Positions 8,656-18,462 are shown, counted from the stretch's first letter. The stretch: 64,000 nt of DNA from JAIYDJ01 sp031400505 (GCA_031400505.1 JANNPZ010000087.1:1-64000); one strand, 5' to 3'. The notes: generated from the sequence alone by a model not told the origin. A program made the numbers and translations.

Positions 8656-9555
8656 TCATCGCTTGATGCGCGGCTTGACGCGCGGTTCGGTTGACCGGAT
8701 CTGGCTGCCGGTACCAAGATCGGTGAACAACTCCAGCAGGCAGGCGTTCGGCGTACGCCCGTCAAGGATCGTCACGGCGCGCACACCTTCGTCCAGCGCC
8801 ATCAGCGCGGTTTCGGTTTTCGGGATCATCCCGCCCGCGATCACACCGTCGGCGATCATCTGGCGCGCCTCTTCGGGGGTGATCTGGGTCATCACCTCGC
8901 CCGCCGCGTTCTTGACCCCGGCCACATCGGTCAACAGCAACAGCCGGTCGGCCTGCAAGGCCCCTGCAATCGCCCCCGCCGCCGTGTCGCCGTTGACATT
9001 GAACGTCTCGTTATCCGCCATGCCCGTGGCCACTGGGGCCACCACCGGGATGATCCCGGCGGCATAAAGGTCGCGCAGCACCTGCACGTTCATCTCGATG
9101 GGCCGCCCGACATAGCCCAACTCGGGATCATCCGCCTCGCAGACCATCAGATCGTCGTCCTTGCCGGAAATCCCCACGGCGCGCCCGCCCGCGTCCATGA
9201 TCGCCTGCACGATGCGTTTGTTCACCAAACCTGACAGAATCATCTCGACCACCTGCACGGTCGCTTTGTCCGTCACCCTTTTCCCGCGCACGAAGTGGCT
9301 TTTGATCCCCAGCTTTTCCAGCATTTCGTTGATCATCGGCCCGCCGCCATGCACCACAACCGGGTTCACCCCGACCTGTCGCATCAGCACGATATCGCGG
9401 GCAAATTCCGCCATCGCCGCATCGTCGCCCATCGCATTGCCGCCGAATTTGACCACGACAACCGACCCGGAATAACGCTGAATATAGGGCAGCGCGTCTG
9501 ACAGCACGCGGGCGGTGGCGGCGGCATCGGATTGGGTCATGGTTTGCTTTCTCAT
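8656..9555 (-). CDS. argB: Acetylglutamate kinase
   Basis: ArgB phosphorylates N-acetyl-L-glutamate, the second step of arginine synthesis. The protein shows VVKFGGNAMGDD at the phosphate-binding loop, VHGGGPMINEML at the substrate loop, and the conserved MILSGLVNKRIV and NGDTAAGAIAGAL. The start at 9555 (MRKQTMTQS) is preceded by GGAGG at optimal spacing; a frame from 9606 adds 17 residues without such a site. At 299 residues the length is normal. Confidence 0.95.
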   Translation of the reverse strand: MRKQTMTQSDAAATARVLSDALPYIQRYSGSVVVVKFGGNAMGDDAAMAEFARDIVLMRQVGVNPVVVHGGGPMINEMLEKLGIKSHFVRGKRVTDKATVQVVEMILSGLVNKRIVQAIMDAGGRAVGISGKDDDLMVCEADDPELGYVGRPIEMNVQVLRDLYAAGIIPVVAPVATGMADNETFNVNGDTAAGAIAGALQADRLLLLTDVAGVKNAAGEVMTQITPEEARQMIADGVIAGGMIPKTETALMALDEGVRAVTILDGRTPNACLLELFTDLGTGSQIRSTEPRVKPRIKR

Positions 9556-9668
9556 TGCGGCCTCCATCGGTTGCGATTTGATAGCGGCCTGCGCGGTCTG
9601 TGCCAAGCGAAGGATGGGGTTGTAAAATCCGAGTATTATAGTAAGGTATTCCGAAATTGGAGCCGACC

Positions 9669-10400
9669 ATGACAGATCAGAAAACCATCGTCCTGACCGG
9701 GGCCAGCCGTGGCATCGGGCACGCCACCGTCAAGCGGTTCTCGGCCGAAGGCTGGCGGGTGCTGACCTGTTCGCGCCAGCCGTTTGATGCGCGTTGCCCG
9801 TGGCCGGGGGGCGAAGACAACCACATCCAGATCGATTTGGCCGATCCGAAAAAGACCATCGAGGCGATCGAGGTGATCAAGGCAAAGCTGGACGGGCGGC
9901 TGGATGCGCTGGTGAACAACGCCGGGATCTCGCCGAAAGGGCCGGGCGGGGCGCGGTTGAACACGCTGACCACCGATCTGCGCACCTGGGGGCATGTGTT
10001 TCACGTCAACTTCTTTGCGAGTGTCATTCTGGCGCGCGGGTTGATGGACGAGTTGGTGGCGGCCAAGGGCGCGGTCGTCAATGTCACCTCGATTGCCGGA
10101 AGCCGGGTGCATCCCTTTGCCGGGGCGGCCTATGCGACGTCAAAGGCGGCGCTGGCGGCGCTGACGCGGGAAATGGCGCAGGATTTCGGGTCGCTGGGCG
10201 TGCGCGTCAACGCGATTGCGCCGGGCGAGGTGGAAACCTCGATCCTGTCGCCGGGGACCGACAAGATCGTCGCGGGCCTGCCGATGCAGCGATTGGGGCA
10301 GCCGCGCGAAGTGGCCGACGCGATCTGGTTCCTGTGCTCGGATCAGTCGAGTTACATGACCGGGTCAGAGTTGCAGGTGAATGGCGGGCAGCACGTCTGA
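9669..10400 (+). CDS. SDR-family oxidoreductase
   Basis: A 243-residue classical short-chain dehydrogenase. It has the nucleotide-binding TGASRGIGHA, the NNAGIS motif, a catalytic Ser in VTSIAGS and YATSK holding the catalytic Tyr and Lys. The C-terminus (TGSELQVNGGQHV) is typical of FabG-like members. The start at 9669 is supported by GGAG six bases upstream. The substrate is unknown and the neighbours give no hint. It is divergent from argB. Confidence 0.9.
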   Translation: MTDQKTIVLTGASRGIGHATVKRFSAEGWRVLTCSRQPFDARCPWPGGEDNHIQIDLADPKKTIEAIEVIKAKLDGRLDALVNNAGISPKGPGGARLNTLTTDLRTWGHVFHVNFFASVILARGLMDELVAAKGAVVNVTSIAGSRVHPFAGAAYATSKAALAALTREMAQDFGSLGVRVNAIAPGEVETSILSPGTDKIVAGLPMQRLGQPREVADAIWFLCSDQSSYMTGSELQVNGGQHV

Positions 10401-10511
10401 GCGGGAATCCTGGACAGCAGGGAAAAGTCCTTGCGGGAATCGGGCGTCTGATCAAAACTGAAGTGCATTTCAGGATTTGAATGACCTTCCCACATTTTTG
10501 TGAGGTTCAAT

Positions 10512-11330
10512 ATGCCAGCACCAATTGCAAAGCAGCCAATACTCACTTTCACCGGCATGACCGATATGGGGCTCAAAACGGGCTTCGATCTGAGTTTCCA
10601 CATTAACGACAACACGGCGCAGGTCTATCTGCATGTCGAAACCGACGCGAACCGGGTTCTCATCACCGGAACGACGCGGCTTACGCGACGCGATGCCGTT
10701 TTGGCGGCGATCGACGCAACGGAAAAATGGGGCCAAACCGTAAAGCTTTGGATGACAGCCGAAAAGGCCGGTGCGCGTGTCGCTGAAACCGGCAAGGTTC
10801 CCTATACGTCACATGTAAAGCCGTATTCCGGACCGCTGACGATCGGTGGTTTCTCTCGCGACACGCCCGCGTTGACCTATCCGGGCATCGGGACAGGTCG
10901 CGTCCTGTCGGGCGTGATGAACGGCAAGCGCTACTTCACCCATGCCGGAAAGCTCGAAACCAGCAACGCGATGCGAGGGTTCGATTGCACCACTTTTCCG
11001 TTGGCTCTGTATAGCGTTTCACTGCCACCGCCGGGATACGGCAAGCAACTCGGCGAAGCGCTTGGTGCGATGATCTGCAACCTAGAGCAAGTCTCGCCGA
11101 AGACCCTCAAACAGCACTTTGACGACGACGACATTCCGCTTGGTCAGTACATCTTGTTCAGTGAGGGGCACGTTCTGCTCTATAACTCCGACATCAACAC
11201 GCTTTACGAATTCAACCTTGGCGGCTTCAAGGCAACATTTGCACCGCTCCGGTCAACAGAGGCCAAAAACGGACTTTGGTGGATGAGGAAACTTCCGGAG
11301 TCGCGCCGACCGCAGTTTTCGATGATCTAA
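10512..11330 (+). CDS. Hypothetical protein with papain-like Cys/His pattern
   Basis: I do not recognise this 272-residue protein. Two blocks resemble NlpC/P60-type or other papain-fold peptidases/amidases: a Cys in MRGFDCTTFPLAL (about residue 159), and a His in FSEGHVLLYNSD (about residue 220) followed by strand-like LYEFNLGG. No signal peptide or membrane segment is visible. The start at 10512 follows GAGG six bases upstream; a GTG at 10500 would add four residues. It converges with engB. The peptidase idea is inference from motif spacing only. Confidence 0.6.
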   Translation: MPAPIAKQPILTFTGMTDMGLKTGFDLSFHINDNTAQVYLHVETDANRVLITGTTRLTRRDAVLAAIDATEKWGQTVKLWMTAEKAGARVAETGKVPYTSHVKPYSGPLTIGGFSRDTPALTYPGIGTGRVLSGVMNGKRYFTHAGKLETSNAMRGFDCTTFPLALYSVSLPPPGYGKQLGEALGAMICNLEQVSPKTLKQHFDDDDIPLGQYILFSEGHVLLYNSDINTLYEFNLGGFKATFAPLRSTEAKNGLWWMRKLPESRRPQFSMI

Positions 11331-11365
11331 CGGAGCCTCTGGTACAGAAAATCCGGCAATCGTCG

Positions 11366-12016
11366 TTACTCCAGCGTGGCGATGACTGCCCGCAGGGTTT
11401 CGATGCCGTCGCCTTTTTCCGAACTGGTCACGATGACCTCGGGGTAGGCGGCGACGTGTTTGGCCAATGCGCCCTGCACCTGCGCGATGTTGGCGTCACG
11501 CTCGGCTGTGGAAACCTTGTCGGCCTTGGTCATCACAACCTGAAACGCCACTGCGGACCGATCAAGCAGGGTCAGAATCTCTTCATCCACCGCCTTGACC
11601 CCGTGCCGGGTGTCGATCAGCACGAAGGCGCGGCGCAGTGTCTGCCGCCCCGCGAGGTAAGACCGCAACAGCGCCTGCCACTTGGCCACGATGGCCACCG
11701 GCGCCTCGGCATAGCCATAGCCGGGCAGATCGACCAGATAGCGTTCCTCGCCAAGCGCAAAGTAGTTGATCTCTTGCGTGCGACCCGGGGTGTTCGAGGC
11801 GCGCGCGAGGGATTTGCGTCCGGTCAGCGCATTGATCAGGCTGGATTTTCCGACGTTGGACCGGCCGGCAAAGCACACCTCCAGCCGATCTGCCGGGGGC
11901 AGGCCGGGCATCGCCACCACGCCCTTGACGAAATCGACCTGGCCTGCGAACAAGAGCCGCCCCGCCTCGCGCGCCTCGAACTCGGGCTCTGGGGCGAGGG
12001 TGAATTTCAGGGTCAT
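11366..12016 (-). CDS. engB: Ribosome biogenesis GTPase EngB (YsxC/YihA)
   Basis: A 216-residue TRAFAC GTPase involved in assembly of the large ribosomal subunit. G-motifs are intact: G1 AGRSNVGKSS, G3 DLPGYGYA and G4 TKADK. The start at 12016 overlaps the end of the MOSC gene by four bases. The frame remains open upstream to 12268 but that part overlaps the MOSC gene and has no family similarity. The order yidC-MOSC-engB on the minus strand is common in Rhodobacterales. Confidence 0.94.
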   Translation of the reverse strand: MTLKFTLAPEPEFEAREAGRLLFAGQVDFVKGVVAMPGLPPADRLEVCFAGRSNVGKSSLINALTGRKSLARASNTPGRTQEINYFALGEERYLVDLPGYGYAEAPVAIVAKWQALLRSYLAGRQTLRRAFVLIDTRHGVKAVDEEILTLLDRSAVAFQVVMTKADKVSTAERDANIAQVQGALAKHVAAYPEVIVTSSEKGDGIETLRAVIATLE

Positions 12017-12753
12017 GCGATGCTCCAGGCGTCGCCGATGGCGATGGGGCCGCTTTGGACGACCACACCGGAAACGCCGAAATCCTGATGGCCATAGGCG
12101 GCTTGCAACCCGGCGAGGGTATCGACATCGCGGATGCCGGTGTCCGGGTTGGCCATCGTAGCCAAGCAGCGAATAATGCGTTCCTCGATCCGCAAAACGG
12201 CCCCGCCGATGGACAAATGCTTGCCGATCCAGCCAAATTCGGCCATTGGCGCCGCCCCGTCGAGCCACAGGTTGCCGCGCCAGCGATGGACCGACAGGTC
12301 CGCCCCCATTCGCGCCGAAAGATCGGCGAGCGATGACAAAGACAGTATCGAGGCCGAGGCAACGTCGGAGTCCGTCATCCCCTGTCCGCCTGTCACGATT
12401 CGGGTGGGCAGCGCGCGGTCGGGCGGGTTCAGCGGCATCACCCAGTCGAGAAAGCGCGGCAAGTCGGTCGGGTCATCCGGGCGGAAAGTGATCTCGCCGC
12501 GCTCCGGATGCCGCAAGGTGATCATGTCATCGTGCAAAACACTCGTGATGGCCATCAAGGCCGGAGCCTTGGCTCCGTGTGCGAAGTTCCGACGACTGTT
12601 CCAGCCCGGAACCAGGCGTGCAGCGTCATGCGCGACCGCCCAATGCCGGTCCATCGGCAGACATTCCCATACCGAAAGGTCAACGGACGCGAGAGCCTCG
12701 CGTCCGTGTCCCTTGATCGGGTGGCGAAAAATCTGCGCCAGTGTCCCTGTCAC
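12013..12753 (-). CDS. MOSC domain-containing protein
   Basis: A 246-residue protein of the molybdenum-cofactor-sulfurase C-terminal (MOSC) type, thought to bind sulfur or metal-sulfur cofactors. It has the usual N-terminal beta-rich part (LAQIFRHPIKGHG) and a C-terminal MOSC core ending with GVVVQSGPIAIGDAW. The start is a GTG at 12753 that overlaps the yidC stop codon in a GTGA arrangement. It also overlaps engB by four bases, so yidC, this gene and engB are translationally coupled. The substrate is unknown. Confidence 0.85.
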   Translation of the reverse strand: MTGTLAQIFRHPIKGHGREALASVDLSVWECLPMDRHWAVAHDAARLVPGWNSRRNFAHGAKAPALMAITSVLHDDMITLRHPERGEITFRPDDPTDLPRFLDWVMPLNPPDRALPTRIVTGGQGMTDSDVASASILSLSSLADLSARMGADLSVHRWRGNLWLDGAAPMAEFGWIGKHLSIGGAVLRIEERIIRCLATMANPDTGIRDVDTLAGLQAAYGHQDFGVSGVVVQSGPIAIGDAWSIA

Positions 12754-14633
12754 TTCTTGTCCTTGCCAGTTGGCTTGACTGCCGGTTTGCCCGGTGAATT
12801 TGCCGGAGCCTTGCCGTTCGGCGCGAGTGTCGCACCCGCCGGGGCCTTCTTGAACCCCGAGGTGATGTTGCCGAAAATGTCCGGTTTGTGCCCATGGCTG
12901 CGCATGATCACATACTGCTGCACAAAGGTGATGATGTTGTTGGTGATCCAGTAGACCACGAGCCCCGACGCAAAGCTGCCCAGCATGAACATGAAGATCC
13001 ACGGCATCCAGGCGAAAATCTGCTGCTGTACCGGATCAGGGGGCGCGGGGTTCAGTTTCTGTTGCAGCCACATCGTGATGCCCAAAAGGATCGGCAGGAT
13101 CCCGATGAAGATCAGATGCAGCACCGACCCTGCCGCCGGGCCATCCCACGGAAACAGGCCGAACAGGTTGTAAAGCGTCGAGGTGTCAGGCCCGGACAGA
13201 TCGTTCAGCCACCCAAAGAATGGCGCGTGACGCAGTTCGATTGTGACGAAGATCACTTTGTAAAGGCTGAAGAAAATCGGAATCTGAATGAAGATGGGCA
13301 AACAGCCCGCAGCCGGATTGACCTTCTTTTCCTTGTAGAGCTGCATCATTTCTTTTTGCAGCCTTTGCTTGTCGTCGCCCGCGCGTTCCTTCAGCGCCTC
13401 CATCTCGGGCTGCAGCTCCTTCATGCGCGCCATCGACACGTAGGATTTGTACGCTAGGGGCAGAACCAGCAGCTTTAGAACGAAGGTCAGTGCTATGATC
13501 GCCAACCCCATGTTGCCGATCATCAGGTTCAACCAGTGCAGCACGGCGAAGATCGGTTTGGTCAAGAAGTAGAACCAGCCCCAGTCGATGCTGTCTATGA
13601 AACCGGCAGCCCCATCTGCCTGATAGGTGCGGATCGCTTCCCATTCCTTGGCGCCGGCAAAAAGCCTGGTGGTGCTGGTTGCACTCGCCCCCGGTGCGAC
13701 GGCCAGTACGGGTTTGCGGGTTTCGGTCTGGTAGATGTCGCTGCCGGGGGTGTATTTGCTGACGGCGGTAAAGGGTTTGCCCTGTTCCGGCACCAGCACC
13801 GTCATCCAGTAATGGTCGGTAAAGCCGATCCAGCCATCGGTCGCGGCGTCCAGCAGTTCGGCATGGGCCGCCTCGCGGTCAACCACCGGCAGGCCGGCCA
13901 CATCGTCGTAATCCGTCTCTGAAAACTCGCCATCGACGCGGGAAATCAAGCCTTCGTGCACCACCCAGATGTTTTGCAGCGTCTTCGGCAAACCATGCCG
14001 CGCGATCACACCGTAGGGGGCAAGCCGCGCCTCTGTGTTTCCGGAATTCGTGACGGTATCCGTGATCGAAAACATGAACTTGTCGTCGACTGCGATGATG
14101 CGGGTAAACGACAACCCCTTGGAATTGTCCCAGCTTAGGGTCACAGGTGACGCAGCAGACAAAGTCGCCCCCGCGGTCACCCGCCATTCGGTGTTGGCGC
14201 CAGGGACATCGTCGAACGCAAGATCACCGGCTGGCTGCCAACCAAACAACGCGTAGTGCGGCGAGGCTTGCCCGACGGGCGACAACAACTGCACGATTGG
14301 CGCCCCGGGTTTCACGGTTTCCGTGTAGGTTTTCAGGCTCAGATCGTCGATCCGGCCGCCCAACAGCGAAATCGACCCGGATAGTTCATCGGTCTCGATC
14401 TTCAGGCGCGGCGTCTGGGGGGCGGCCTCGGCCGGGGCCGCACCGGCGGCAACCGCGGCAGTGTCCGCAACCGGTGGCGTTGCAGCCTCGGGGGTAGCGA
14501 CGCTTTCGGGTTGCGTCACCTCTGGGGCAGGGAACCAATCGGGGAACAGAATGGGCCCCCCGACGTACCACGCCAGAATGACCATAAAGCTGAGTGCGGT
14601 CGCGAGGATAAGGTTCTTGTTCTGATCGTCCAT
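12750..14633 (-). CDS. yidC: Membrane protein insertase YidC
   Basis: YidC inserts and folds inner-membrane proteins, alone or with SecYEG. The 627-residue protein starts MDDQNKNLILATALSF with the first membrane helix, followed by a large periplasmic domain. The conserved C-terminal membrane core has FFLTKPIFAVLHWLN, the cytoplasmic hairpin (MARMKELQPEMEALKE) and later helices. The tail is lysine-rich, as in YidC proteins that contact ribosomes. I chose ATG 14633 because the family begins MDDQN; an ATG at 14648 would add five residues. Confidence 0.96.
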   Translation of the reverse strand: MDDQNKNLILATALSFMVILAWYVGGPILFPDWFPAPEVTQPESVATPEAATPPVADTAAVAAGAAPAEAAPQTPRLKIETDELSGSISLLGGRIDDLSLKTYTETVKPGAPIVQLLSPVGQASPHYALFGWQPAGDLAFDDVPGANTEWRVTAGATLSAASPVTLSWDNSKGLSFTRIIAVDDKFMFSITDTVTNSGNTEARLAPYGVIARHGLPKTLQNIWVVHEGLISRVDGEFSETDYDDVAGLPVVDREAAHAELLDAATDGWIGFTDHYWMTVLVPEQGKPFTAVSKYTPGSDIYQTETRKPVLAVAPGASATSTTRLFAGAKEWEAIRTYQADGAAGFIDSIDWGWFYFLTKPIFAVLHWLNLMIGNMGLAIIALTFVLKLLVLPLAYKSYVSMARMKELQPEMEALKERAGDDKQRLQKEMMQLYKEKKVNPAAGCLPIFIQIPIFFSLYKVIFVTIELRHAPFFGWLNDLSGPDTSTLYNLFGLFPWDGPAAGSVLHLIFIGILPILLGITMWLQQKLNPAPPDPVQQQIFAWMPWIFMFMLGSFASGLVVYWITNNIITFVQQYVIMRSHGHKPDIFGNITSGFKKAPAGATLAPNGKAPANSPGKPAVKPTGKDKK

Positions 14634-14814
14634 CCGGACCACCGCCATTCCTGTTTGGGCTTTGGCAGTGCTTCAACGACAGGGGGGGGGAAAGGTCAAG
14701 CAGAATCCCCCCCTGTGCCAGCCGTCGAACGTCGCCCCAAACACAAATCGGCGTCAAGCTGTCGCGACCGATCGCTTGTCGAGGGAACTGACCTAGCAAA
14801 CCTGCGAGGCTTTT

Positions 14815-16362
14815 CTATCCGGCGCGGGACCCGATGCGCGGCGCGGCCCCTTGGCGCGCGCGGTGTCGAGTGATCCAGTCCAGCGTATCTTCGACTGGCA
14901 TTGGACGGGCAATCCCGAACCCCTGCACATCACCGCACCCCAGTTGCGCGAGCATTGCATGTTCACCCGGTGTTTCCACCCCCTCTGCCAGCGTCAGCAA
15001 TCCCATCTGTTCCGCCATTGAAAGGATCGCCGAGACGATCTTTTGCTGATCGCGGTCTTCGTCCACTCGCGTGACGAATGACCGGTCGATCTTGATGCGC
15101 CGCAAAGCAAAGCGGCGGATCGAGGTGATCGAAGCAGAGCCGGTGCCGAAATCGTCAAGGTCGATCCCGCAACCCATTCGCGACAAGGCCGAGATATTGT
15201 TCACCACCACATCGTTGTCGGTCTCTGCGACCACGGTTTCAAGTATTTCTACGGTCAGGCGCGCTGGCGACAGATCGAAACGGTCCAGTTCCCATTTCAG
15301 TTTTTCGGCGAGACGGGGGTTGCGCAGTTCACCCTTGGAAAAGTTGACGGCAACGGTCGGGACGTTGACGCCGGCCTTGTCCCAGCGTGCCAGCGCCGAC
15401 AGGGCGTTGTAAACCATGACCTCGCACAGTCGCTCGCTTAGCCCCGCTTCTTCGATGAGAGGCAGGAATTCACCCGGTGCGATCAGACCGCGTTCCGGAT
15501 GATACCAGCGCGCAAGCGCCTCAAATCCGGTGATTGCGCCGGTATCCGTCGAGATTTGCGGTTGAAAATGCGCGCGGATGTGGCCTTCGTCGAGCGCGAG
15601 TTCCAGATCTTCTCGCTGCGCCTCGCGGTCGGCGCGCGTGCGGGCCATGTCAGGAGCAAAGGCACGGATGGCGCCGGGGCCGTTGCGCACGGCCTCGTCG
15701 GCTGCAATCTGTGCGGCATCAAGCATCGCGCGCCCTGAAGGTTCTGGCGCGCGGACGGCAAGACAGAATCCGACTGAACAGGTCACATAGAGCCGCGCCG
15801 CATTGACCGAAATCGGCGCAGAAAGTGCAGACTGCAACCGGGCCGACAGTTGAATCACCGTTTCAAGGTCCAGCCGGCGCACTGGGGCCAGCACGACCGC
15901 GAACCCCCCGCCTTCCAGCCGCACCACCTTGTCATCTTCCCGCAAGGCCGAACACAAACGTTCGGCGGATCGGGCCAGAACCTCGGTCTGTGCCGCGCGC
16001 CCGTGTCGGTCCAGCGTCAAGGCGGAATCGTCGAATTGCAGAACAAGGCATGCCGTCGTGCGCCCGGTCAGCGGGGCATCGCGCAGCAACCCGTTCAGCA
16101 AAGAGATGACTTGCGGCCGCAATGCAAGATCGTCCGCCCCGCCGCCCGTAACCGCCGGAGCCGGGCCATCGAACCGGAACGCACCAGCGATCGCAAAAAG
16201 CAACGGCGTGCCAAGTGCCACGAGGATCAGAACGCGTTCCCCGCCGATCCAGAACGCGGCCAAAGTCACGGCGGGCAGAAAAACCATCCATTCGGGCTTG
16301 CGCAGCTGCCCCATGCCCCAGCGCCATGCGTTTCTGCCGAACGTGAGCGTGCCAAACCGCAT
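14815..16362 (-). CDS. EAL-domain c-di-GMP phosphodiesterase with degenerate GGDEF domain
   Basis: A 515-residue membrane-anchored signalling protein. The N-terminus has two hydrophobic segments. A GGDEF-like domain follows in which the signature is replaced by LEGGGFAVVL, so cyclase activity is unlikely. The C-terminal EAL domain looks complete: FEALARW, the metal-binding Asn in VNFS, EILE, LDDFGTG, KIDRSF and AEGVET. It should therefore hydrolyse c-di-GMP (inference). The start at 16362 is preceded by AGGGGAAAAGGC. The gene lies between rpmH-rnpA-yidD and yidC, which are usually adjacent. Confidence 0.9.
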   Translation of the reverse strand: MRFGTLTFGRNAWRWGMGQLRKPEWMVFLPAVTLAAFWIGGERVLILVALGTPLLFAIAGAFRFDGPAPAVTGGGADDLALRPQVISLLNGLLRDAPLTGRTTACLVLQFDDSALTLDRHGRAAQTEVLARSAERLCSALREDDKVVRLEGGGFAVVLAPVRRLDLETVIQLSARLQSALSAPISVNAARLYVTCSVGFCLAVRAPEPSGRAMLDAAQIAADEAVRNGPGAIRAFAPDMARTRADREAQREDLELALDEGHIRAHFQPQISTDTGAITGFEALARWYHPERGLIAPGEFLPLIEEAGLSERLCEVMVYNALSALARWDKAGVNVPTVAVNFSKGELRNPRLAEKLKWELDRFDLSPARLTVEILETVVAETDNDVVVNNISALSRMGCGIDLDDFGTGSASITSIRRFALRRIKIDRSFVTRVDEDRDQQKIVSAILSMAEQMGLLTLAEGVETPGEHAMLAQLGCGDVQGFGIARPMPVEDTLDWITRHRARQGAAPRIGSRAG

Positions 16363-16564
16363 GCCTTTTCCCCTGTTCCATACGGGGCGCAAGCTGCCCC
16401 ATAGACGCAGACTAGTTAAGCAAGCTGAGGCGGGAGTTAATGCACATCCCCCAGTTGCAGAAAATCTTCCGCAGTTTCGAAACCGGTCAGTAACCCACAA
16501 GACGCCATCCTGACTTTTCATTGCCAACCGCATTCGGCTTTGCCATCGTGGCGCGGGGGGGCCC

Positions 16565-18226
16565 ATGCAACAAAAGCCAGAAAGATCGTCCGGTTTGGGG
16601 ATCAATGCCATTTTGTTCTTCGGCTTTGGTCTCGCTGCCGGCATTCTGATGGCGTTTTCAGGCTTCGGCTTTCTGCAAGACAGCGGCGTTCTGATTGCCA
16701 CGGTTTTCATGGCAGCGCTGTTGGTGGTGTTGCTGCTTGGCGTCATTCTTTACGCCGCGCGCAAGATGATCTGGTCGCGGCTGTTCGGCTTTGCCGAAGT
16801 GCAGATCGAGCAGTTGGCCAACCCTCTGGCCTCTGTTGCCGAACGCGCGATTGCGGGAGATCCGGCCGGGGCCACGATGGCCGCGCGCGATCTGGTCGCA
16901 CTTGCGCTGGCACGGTATTCATGGGTCACCACCCGGCGCTGGATCATCGCCTCGCTGACAGCCTTGATTGCGGCAATGGCGGCCTTGGCGGGCACGGCCC
17001 TGCTGTTTCAGCAAAACCAGTTATTGGCAGTGCAATCGAATTTGCTGATCGAACAAAACGCCCGGATCACTGAACAAACCACGCTTTTGTCGCAGGACGT
17101 CCAACTCGCCGAGGCATCGCGGAATGCCGCACTTGCCGTGGAAATTACGGATATCTCGGCAGAACTTGGCAAGATCAGTGCGCAAGTCACCGCCGCGATG
17201 GAGGCGTCGACCGGGCAGACGGCGTCGGTTTTCAACGTCATGACAACCGACGAGATCGGGCGGGAACTGGTGCTGCGGATCACGTCGATCTCGCGTGCAA
17301 CCAAACCCTATCGCTTTCTGGATCTGGGGGTGCGCGCGCAAACCCAAAAGGACAAGCAACGCATTGCCGTGCAGCGGCGTCGCGACGAATTGCCCAACAC
17401 CTATGCCAGGATGGAAAAGTACTTTGGCTGGGTCAACCCAGACCCTTCGGTCGCGTTGATCGATCGCCCTGCCAGCCCCGAGCGCGGGCAGTTGTTGTCG
17501 GCTTTGATGGGCGCCGGTATTCGCAATCTTGAATCGCTGAACCTTGCAGGCCTGGATCTGAGCCACGCGCATCTGCCAAACGCGACGCTGACCCTGCTGA
17601 CGGCACAAGGGGGGCTTCTGGACAGCGCGGACTTCACCGGCAGCTATCTGGTGGAAACCGATCTGGGCGGGACCTGGCTGGAAAACGCGCGTTTCCGGGG
17701 ATGTGTGATCAAGCGCAGCAGCTTTGCCACGGTGGAACCCCACAGGCTGCTGCCGCCCTATGTTGCCGGAACCGACGCCACATTGACCACACATGCGTCG
17801 GGCGTCGACTTCGGCGGGGCATTTGTGGTCGACACCAATTTTGCGGGTGCCAACCTGCTTGCGGCGAATTTCGACGGGGCGGTTCTGGTCGGGGTGGATT
17901 TTACAAATGCCGCCCCGGCACTTGCCACGTTTCGGAACACGGTTCTGATTGCGCCTGTCTGGACCGGGGCAGTGCTGAAATCGACCGATTTCGACGGGGC
18001 AGTGATGTTCGGGGTCGATCCTCTGGCGGAAATCAAGGGTGCAGCGGCAGAAGGCACGTTTGATCCCCTGCGATTCCGCGCCGAGCCAATTGCTCCCGAT
18101 ACGCTGCTGGAACGCGCCTTGGTCTATGAGCAGATCACATTGGAAGAGATCGCCGACCGCACCGGCGGGGCACAGGCGTGGCAGATCAGCCGGGTTCAGT
18201 CTTTCAATGACGGCGCGGCCCCGTGA
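16565..18226 (+). CDS. Membrane-anchored pentapeptide-repeat protein
   Basis: A 553-residue protein. Two hydrophobic helices lie near the N-terminus (about residues 13-65) and a third at about 125-147. A likely coiled coil follows (IEQNARITEQTTLLSQDVQL). After a linker comes a right-handed pentapeptide-repeat region from about residue 320 (LAGLDLSHAHLPNATL, ADFTGSYLVETDLGG, FAGANLLAANFDGA, DFDGAVMFG). Pentapeptide beta-helices serve as binding scaffolds; no enzymatic motif is present. It is divergent from the EAL gene with a 202-base spacer. Its 3' end overlaps the convergent yidD by 31 bases. Confidence 0.82.
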   Translation: MQQKPERSSGLGINAILFFGFGLAAGILMAFSGFGFLQDSGVLIATVFMAALLVVLLLGVILYAARKMIWSRLFGFAEVQIEQLANPLASVAERAIAGDPAGATMAARDLVALALARYSWVTTRRWIIASLTALIAAMAALAGTALLFQQNQLLAVQSNLLIEQNARITEQTTLLSQDVQLAEASRNAALAVEITDISAELGKISAQVTAAMEASTGQTASVFNVMTTDEIGRELVLRITSISRATKPYRFLDLGVRAQTQKDKQRIAVQRRRDELPNTYARMEKYFGWVNPDPSVALIDRPASPERGQLLSALMGAGIRNLESLNLAGLDLSHAHLPNATLTLLTAQGGLLDSADFTGSYLVETDLGGTWLENARFRGCVIKRSSFATVEPHRLLPPYVAGTDATLTTHASGVDFGGAFVVDTNFAGANLLAANFDGAVLVGVDFTNAAPALATFRNTVLIAPVWTGAVLKSTDFDGAVMFGVDPLAEIKGAAAEGTFDPLRFRAEPIAPDTLLERALVYEQITLEEIADRTGGAQAWQISRVQSFNDGAAP

Positions 18227-18462
18227 TCCTTTTCAGGGTCTGCGCCCGGTACCGGATCATACCCTGACCCGCCCCATGGGTGACAACGACAGATCCGATG
18301 TACCATCAAAAACCCGCCCTTGACCGCGCCATGTCGTTCAAGCGCGTCCAATGCATAGACACTGCAGGTCGGTTGAAATCGGCAACCGTGCCCGACCATC
18401 GGCGACAGCAGCAACCGGTAGGCGCGCACCGGAGCCGCTAGAATATGGGCAAGGGGGGTCAT
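18196..18462 (-). CDS. yidD: Membrane protein insertion efficiency factor YidD
   Basis: An 88-residue protein of the YidD family, a small membrane-associated factor that assists YidC-dependent insertion. It carries the family hallmarks RLLLSPMVGHGCRFQPTCS and the CRCHPWGGSGYDP block near the C-terminus. It overlaps rnpA by four bases (ATGA). Its 3' end runs 31 bases into the convergent pentapeptide-repeat gene. Confidence 0.93.
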   Translation of the reverse strand: MTPLAHILAAPVRAYRLLLSPMVGHGCRFQPTCSVYALDALERHGAVKGGFLMVHRICRCHPWGGSGYDPVPGADPEKDHGAAPSLKD

